A stretch of 34,503 bases of DNA, taken from the NCBI GenBank assembly GCA_964384525.1, contig CAYLKO010000023.1, positions 1 to 34,503 of the forward strand, read 5' to 3'. The notes below the pieces were generated by a model that was given only the letters and a program-made list of their open reading frames with translations, was not told where the DNA came from and did not search any database. Each line of letters begins with the position of its first letter. Position 1 is the stretch's first letter. Origin of the DNA: SHZI01 sp964384525. Its GTDB lineage: Bacteria > Pseudomonadota > Gammaproteobacteria > Steroidobacterales > GCA-2729495. Positions 29,861-34,503 of this stretch are shown piece by piece. Made by a program: the position numbers and the translations under genes.

Positions 29861-32362
29861 TCAGTGGCTGCGTGGCCGCCAGCGACGCAACAACAAGGAG
29901 TTGGTCACGACACTCACGCTGCTCATGGCCATCGCCGCGCCGGCCAGGGCCGGACTCAGGAAGCCAAAAGCCGCCAGCGGAATGCCGACGATATTGTAGA
30001 TGAAGGCCCAGAAGAGGTTCTGCTTGATCTTGCGGAACGTCGCCCTGCTTGCCTGAATGGCGCCGGCCACCAGCCGCGGATCCGGTCGCATCAGGGTGAT
30101 GCCGGCCGTTTCCATGGCGATATCGGTGCCGGTGCCCATGGCGATGCCGACATCGGCGGCAGCCAGTGCCGGCGCATCGTTGATGCCGTCACCCAGCATG
30201 CCGACGACACGACCTGCCTTGCGCAGCTCGTCCACGACCTCGGCCTTGCCTTCCGGCCGGACTGCGCCACGCGCTTCATCGAGGCCGGCGTCCCGGCCCA
30301 CCGCAGCGGCGACCAGCTGGGCGTCGCCCGACAGCATCAGCGTGCGGACCTTCATCCGCTTGAGTTCGGCAACGGCTTCAACCGCTTCCCGCCGCAGCGG
30401 GTCGGCGATGGCCAGCACGCCGAGAACCCCGTTCTTGTCGGCCACATAAACCGCCGTGCGACCCTGCTGTTCCCAGTCGCGCACATGCTCGGCGGCGGAT
30501 CCGGCATCGATGCCGAGTTCCTCGAGGAGGCGGGTGTTGCCGATGTGGATGACGCGACCGTCCACATTGCCGGTGACACCGCGGCCGGTATGGCTCTGGA
30601 AGTCCGTCACGGCGCTGCGCGCCAGTTGCCGCTCCGTCGCGGCCGCCAATACGGCTTTGGCCAGCGGGTGCTCGCTACCGTGTTGCACGGAGGCGGCGAG
30701 CTGCAGGAGCTCCGCTTCCGTACCCTTGAGCGTGGCCATGCCCACGAGGGTGGGTTTGCCCTCGGTCAGGGTGCCGGTTTTGTCGAAGATGACCGTGTCG
30801 AGGCGATGGGCGCGTTCCAGGGACTCGACATCCTTGATCAGGATGCCGGCCCGGGCGGCGGCGCCGGTGCCCGTCATGATGGCGGTTGGCGTGGCGAGGC
30901 CTAGCGCGCAGGGGCAGGCGATCACCAGCACGGCAACCGCCGACACGAAGGCGGGCTCGAAGGCGCCATTGAGGCCATAGGTAACCGCAAAGGTGATGGC
31001 CGAAATGACGACGACGATCGGCACGAAGATCGCGCTGATCTTGTCGACCAGACGCTGCACCGGCGCCTTGCCGCCCTGGGCGTTTTCCACCAAGCGGATG
31101 ATCCGCGCCAGGGTCGAGTCTGCGCCCACGGCCGTGGCCCGGATCTGCAGCAGGCCGGTGCCGTTGATCGCGCCGCCGGTGACCTTGCTGCCCGGCTCCT
31201 TCTCCACCGGCAGGCTCTCGCCGGTGATCAGCGACTCATCGAGCTCGCTGCGACCGACTTCCACGATGCCATCGACCGGGATCCGCTCACCCGGCCGCAC
31301 GACCACGATGTCATGCGTGCTGACTTCACTGATGGGAACCTCGCGCTCCTCGCCGTCTGCGTGCCGGACGCGGGCGGTCTGTGGCCGCAGATCCATCAAC
31401 TGGCGGATGGCGGCCGTGGTGCCGCGCTTGGCCCGGCTTTCGAGGAACTTGCCGAGCAGGACCAGCGTGATGATGACCACGGAGGCTTCAAAATACAGAT
31501 GGCCCATGGCGCCATCGAAGCCCAGTTTGGCCAGCAGATAAACGCTGTAGCCGTAGGCGGCGCTGGTGCCCATCACCACGAGCACGTCCATGTTGCCGGA
31601 GCGCGCCTTGACGGCCTTCCAGGCCGAGCGATAGAAGCGGGCGCCGATGACAAACTGCACCGGCGTCGCCAGCAGCAGCTCGGTCCAAGCGGGCAGATGC
31701 CAGTGGAGGTCGAACCACATCGCGAACATCTGCGCGAGCAGCGGCGTGGCGAATGCGGCCGAGACCAGCAGGATGATGAGTTCGCGCCGGAGCAGGGCGG
31801 CATCACGTTCGCGATGTTCGGCTTCCGCCTGCGCCTGCGAGGCCGCCGGCGACTCGATCCGCGCGTTGTAGCCGGCCTTGCTCCCGGCCTCGGCCAGGGC
31901 CGACAGCTGCGTGACCCCGGCGAGACCCCGGACATCAGCCCGTTCGATGGCCAGGTTCACGTTGGCTTCCACCACGCCCGGCACCTGTCGCAGGGCCTTT
32001 TCGACGCGGGAGACGCAGGCGCTGCAGGTCATGCCCTCGATGGGAAAGGCGAAGCTTTCGGTGGGGACTTCGAAGCCGGCTTTGACGATGGCGTCGGCGA
32101 TCGCGGGCACTTCGACGGCGGCTGCGTCGTAATTGATGGCGGCCCGCTCGATCGCAAAATTGACATTGGCTGCATCGATCCCGGCCACCAGGCCCAGGGC
32201 CTTTTCCAGGCGTGTCGCGCAGGCGCTGCAGGTCATGCCGCGGACCGGCAAGTCGATATGGCTCAACCCTTTGCCGGTTTGGCCTTTGCCGGCTGCGCCG
32301 TGGTCGCGGGCCTGGGTTTCCGGCAAAACGCCGGCGGTTGCTTCTGCGGGTACTGAATTCAT
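29861..32362 (-). CDS. copA: Copper-exporting P1B-type ATPase
   Basis: This 833-residue inner-membrane pump has two N-terminal HMA domains, with GMTCSAC at C45/C48 and C113/C116. The phosphorylation site is D527 in FDKTGTLTEGK, and the transport motif is C483-P-C485 in VIACPCALGLATPTAI. TGESLPVEKEPG (actuator) and GDGINDAPALAAADVGIAMG (hinge) are present. The CPC motif and the MAMSSVSVVTNSLLLRRWR end are typical of CopA. It exports Cu(I) from the cytosol. It begins about 48 bp downstream of a CGACC/GGTCG dyad (32411-32431) that could be a MerR-type operator; no cueR is in view. Confidence 0.96.
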   Translation of the reverse strand: MNSVPAEATAGVLPETQARDHGAAGKGQTGKGLSHIDLPVRGMTCSACATRLEKALGLVAGIDAANVNFAIERAAINYDAAAVEVPAIADAIVKAGFEVPTESFAFPIEGMTCSACVSRVEKALRQVPGVVEANVNLAIERADVRGLAGVTQLSALAEAGSKAGYNARIESPAASQAQAEAEHRERDAALLRRELIILLVSAAFATPLLAQMFAMWFDLHWHLPAWTELLLATPVQFVIGARFYRSAWKAVKARSGNMDVLVVMGTSAAYGYSVYLLAKLGFDGAMGHLYFEASVVIITLVLLGKFLESRAKRGTTAAIRQLMDLRPQTARVRHADGEEREVPISEVSTHDIVVVRPGERIPVDGIVEVGRSELDESLITGESLPVEKEPGSKVTGGAINGTGLLQIRATAVGADSTLARIIRLVENAQGGKAPVQRLVDKISAIFVPIVVVISAITFAVTYGLNGAFEPAFVSAVAVLVIACPCALGLATPTAIMTGTGAAARAGILIKDVESLERAHRLDTVIFDKTGTLTEGKPTLVGMATLKGTEAELLQLAASVQHGSEHPLAKAVLAAATERQLARSAVTDFQSHTGRGVTGNVDGRVIHIGNTRLLEELGIDAGSAAEHVRDWEQQGRTAVYVADKNGVLGVLAIADPLRREAVEAVAELKRMKVRTLMLSGDAQLVAAAVGRDAGLDEARGAVRPEGKAEVVDELRKAGRVVGMLGDGINDAPALAAADVGIAMGTGTDIAMETAGITLMRPDPRLVAGAIQASRATFRKIKQNLFWAFIYNIVGIPLAAFGFLSPALAGAAMAMSSVSVVTNSLLLRRWRPRSH

Positions 32363-32410
32363 GGTGGGGTCCTTGCGGGCGCTGCAGTCATCGGATGCAT
32401 ATGGTAGCGC

Positions 32411-32431
32411 CGACCTGACGGCAAAGGGTCG
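32411..32431 (-). promoter_or_regulatory. Possible MerR/CueR-type operator upstream of copA
   Basis: On the minus strand CGACC, 11 nt, GGTCG form a dyad. It overlaps a possible -35 TTCGAC and lies upstream of a possible -10 TACCAT at an unusually long spacing (about 20-21), as MerR-family activated promoters have. Bases are not close to the CueR consensus, so this is a weak guess. Confidence 0.25.
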
Positions 32432-32485
32432 AACAGGGCGCCGGCTGCGGCCAATAGTCCCATATGGGGCTGAACCCCCGCCGCT

Positions 32486-33202
32486 TCAAGGGCCTGGCAG
32501 CGTGATGAACTCACTGAACAGAATATTGCCGAGCGCGAGCGACCGGTCGATGTGGCGGGGTGTTGCCGCTGCGATGGCGGCGGGATCGAGCTCGCCCTGC
32601 AATGCTGCGAGCTCGCAGGCATTCTCCGGCGCAGCGAGCCAGCGGTCGATCATCGGTGCATCGACTTCCAGGTGGAACTGCAGGCCATAAACGTTCGTGC
32701 CGTAGCGAAAGGCCTGATGCGCGCAGGCTGCCGAGCTGGCGAGGTGCACGGCACCCTCCGGGATGGCGAAGGTGTCGCCATGCCAGTGGAAGACCGGTTC
32801 GGCGCCGTTGAAGTGGCGGAACAGGGGATCTTTTTGCCCCGCTGCCGTGGGCGCCACAGCGTACCAGCCGATTTCCTTGCGGGAATTCGGCGTGACGGCC
32901 GCGCCGAGGGCGCGGGCCAGCAGTTGCGCACCGAGGCAGATGCCCAGCACGGGTTTGCCGTCGCGGATGGCCGACTGGATCGTGCGGACTTCCAGGGCCA
33001 GGTGGCGATGGCGCGAGACCTCGTCGCAGTTCATCGGGCCGCCGAGCACGATCAGGCCATGGCAGGCAGCCATATCGGGCACGGCGTCCGGGTGCTGGTC
33101 GAAGTTCAGGTGGTGGAGATCAAAGCCGGCATTCCTGAGCAGGGGCTCGAGCGTGCCGAGCGTTTCGTGGGCAGCGTGCCGGAAGACGAGGAAGCGGCGC
33201 AT
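32486..33202 (-). CDS. Class I glutamine amidotransferase (GMP synthase-like)
   Basis: 238 residues, one GATase1 domain. The nucleophile is C89 in VLGICLGAQLLARALG, and H177/E179 in LQFHLEVDAP complete the triad; GLIVLGGPMN is the oxyanion turn. The C-terminal part is unique. There is no synthetase domain, so it needs a partner or it acts on small amides (YfeJ/GuaA-like stand-alone family). The start is 7 bp after the indolepyruvate oxidoreductase stop, so the two are likely one operon, but a shared role is not clear. Confidence 0.88.
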   Translation of the reverse strand: MRRFLVFRHAAHETLGTLEPLLRNAGFDLHHLNFDQHPDAVPDMAACHGLIVLGGPMNCDEVSRHRHLALEVRTIQSAIRDGKPVLGICLGAQLLARALGAAVTPNSRKEIGWYAVAPTAAGQKDPLFRHFNGAEPVFHWHGDTFAIPEGAVHLASSAACAHQAFRYGTNVYGLQFHLEVDAPMIDRWLAAPENACELAALQGELDPAAIAAATPRHIDRSLALGNILFSEFITLPGP

Positions 33203-33209
33203 GTGGGCT

Positions 33210-34503
33210 CTATTTCTCGGGCGTCTGGTGGCGCCATTGAATCATTAGTGCCGCCCACTGCTTGCGGGCCGCGGCGAGATGCCGCTGCTTGATGTGGCCG
33301 TAACCGCGGATGTCTTCGGGGATCGAGGCGATCTGGATGGCAAGCGGCAGGTTGTCTGGGCGCAGGTCCGGCAACAGCTCCAGGATGCAGTCACGGTATT
33401 CCGCGATCAGGGCGCGCTCCGTGCGGCGCTCTTGCGTATGGCCGAAGGGGTCGCGGCGGGTGCCGCGGAGAAACTTGAGCCGGGCGAGCACGCGGAAGAC
33501 CGGGCGGATCCACGGCCCGAACGGTCGCTTGATCAGTTCACCACGGGCATTGCGCCGGGCGAGCAAGGGTGGCGCCAGGTAGTGCACGATCCGGTAATCC
33601 CCCTCGAACCGTGCCGCGATCTGCTCGTTGAACCCGGGATCCGTCTGCAACCGCGCCACCTCATACTCATCTTTATATGCCATCAGCTTGAACAGATACC
33701 GCGCCACACACCTACCAAAATCGGTACCGGACTCCAATCCTTGTAGGTTTGGCTGCAGCCGGGCCATGAAAGCGGTGTACTCGGCGGCCCAGCGGCTGTT
33801 CTGGTAGGCGGTGAGGAAAGCGGCCCGGTCGGCGATGAGGGCTTCCAGGGTTTCAGGCGCTGCGGTCGGCGGCGGGGCACTTGCAGGCGCAAGGTGTGCC
33901 AGAACAGCGGCCAGATCATGGGCACAGGCACGGCCCCAGTCGAACGCTGCCTGATTGTTCGCCACCGCCGTGTCGTTCAGTTCGATGGCCCGCATCAGCG
34001 ACTCCCGACGCAGCGGCACCCGGCCCCTCTGCCACGCAAAGCCGAGCATCAGCACACTGCTGTAGATGGCATCACCGAAGAGCTGACTGGCAATGCGGTC
34101 TGCATCCAGTCTGGCGGGCTGGCTGCCGGCGGCCTGCTGGATTGCCGACTCGCACGTGGCAGCAGGAAACTGCCAGTCCGGATCCTGCACGAAGCCGGCA
34201 GTCGGCGAACCGTGATCGTTCAGCACCACGAAGGTCCTGCCGGGCTTCATCAGCGCCAGCGTGTTGTGATCGGCAGTGACGATCGCATCGCAGCCGAGCA
34301 CCAGATCGGCCTTCGCCGTATCCACCCGGGTGGTGAGGATTGCAGCCTGCCGGTCGGCGATCTGCACATGGCTCCATGTGGCGCCACCCTTCTGGGCCAG
34401 ACCCGCCGCATCCTGGGTGACGATGCCCTTGCCCTCGAGATGTGCGGCCATGCCCAGCAATTGACCCACGGTAATGATCCCCGTGCCGCCGATGCCCGCC
34501 ACG
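33210..34503 (-). CDS. Indolepyruvate ferredoxin oxidoreductase, C-terminal part (5' end outside the window)
   Basis: 430 residues of a longer protein. It begins in the gamma-subunit-like domain (GIGGTGIITVGQLLGMAAHL, QKGGATWSHVQIAD) and continues through the DUF6537-type tail (CVARYLFKLMAYKDEYEVAR, RRDPFGHTQERRTERALIAE, RGYGHIKQRHLAAARKQWAA). The enzyme oxidises aryl- or branched-chain 2-oxo acids to acyl-CoA with ferredoxin. This arrangement matches the fused proteobacterial form in which the TPP domains precede. The TAG stop is 7 bp from the amidotransferase ATG. ESGTDFGR, just before VARYLFKLM, is encoded by the recurring 24-nt motif (33712-33735). Confidence 0.9.
   Translation of the reverse strand, partial: VAGIGGTGIITVGQLLGMAAHLEGKGIVTQDAAGLAQKGGATWSHVQIADRQAAILTTRVDTAKADLVLGCDAIVTADHNTLALMKPGRTFVVLNDHGSPTAGFVQDPDWQFPAATCESAIQQAAGSQPARLDADRIASQLFGDAIYSSVLMLGFAWQRGRVPLRRESLMRAIELNDTAVANNQAAFDWGRACAHDLAAVLAHLAPASAPPPTAAPETLEALIADRAAFLTAYQNSRWAAEYTAFMARLQPNLQGLESGTDFGRCVARYLFKLMAYKDEYEVARLQTDPGFNEQIAARFEGDYRIVHYLAPPLLARRNARGELIKRPFGPWIRPVFRVLARLKFLRGTRRDPFGHTQERRTERALIAEYRDCILELLPDLRPDNLPLAIQIASIPEDIRGYGHIKQRHLAAARKQWAALMIQWRHQTPEK
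33712..33735 (+). repeat. 24-nt motif, second copy (inside the indolepyruvate oxidoreductase gene)
   Basis: CTACCAAAA, then TC, then GGTACCGGACTCC; differs from the copy at 17592-17615 only at the two central bases. Read in frame on the minus strand as SGTDFG, so if it is an insertion it is an in-frame one. Confidence 0.6.

Noticed and set aside
1..34503. cas genes, tRNA or rRNA genes, integrases or intact insertion sequences
   Set aside because: I looked for their motifs and saw none; their absence here says nothing about the genome outside the window.

Overview
The window (34.5 kb, four runs of 10 N that look like assembly joins) reads as the chromosome of a high-GC gammaproteobacterium, probably a draft or metagenome-derived genome. 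The gammaproteobacterial signal comes from SthA, YceH, a CysB-type LysR regulator and the overall protein style. The TonB receptor/MFS/DUF1838/aldehyde dehydrogenase block recalls organisms that degrade hydrophobic organic compounds, but I cannot name a genus.

Layout. 1-1059: the distal end of a CRISPR array (15 repeats of 36 nt, 14 spacers) with no cas genes in view, followed by a truncated ORF6N-domain gene. 1419-7718: mostly housekeeping genes (DMT-family exporter, sthA, an orphan antitoxin, a PPOX-family flavoprotein, yceH, beta-carbonic anhydrase, a frameshifted HTH gene, dadA). 7753-15028 (minus strand): a tightly overlapped operon cysG-cysK-hemA-hemC/D-hemB-hemL, in which every junction is a 4-nt ATGA or 1-nt TGATG overlap. 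It encodes the whole route from glutamyl-tRNA to siroheme plus cysteine synthase. It is divergent from cysB (15134-16147), and cysH follows (16166-16915). This is a sulfur-assimilation island that carries its own tetrapyrrole supply.

17022-20079: a block of four 13-nt tandem repeats, a Tat-exported aminotransferase, cyoE (heme O synthase) and a membrane-bound LytTR regulator. 20277-29391 (plus strand): two small 4-TM membrane proteins, a TonB-dependent receptor, an MFS transporter, a Tat-exported DUF1838 protein, an aldehyde dehydrogenase and a second, paralogous MFS transporter. This is a probable uptake and oxidation cluster for an unknown substrate.

29425-29579: a very long palindrome (37-bp perfect arms) between convergent genes. 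29598-34503 (minus strand): copper chaperone and copper P-type ATPase, a class I glutamine amidotransferase, and the 3' part of an indolepyruvate ferredoxin oxidoreductase gene that runs off the window.

The two most interesting systems are the siroheme/cysteine operon, whose HemC domain appears to lack the cofactor-binding cysteine, and the TonB-MFS-DUF1838-ALDH-MFS cluster. All functions are assigned by reading motifs; no database search was possible.
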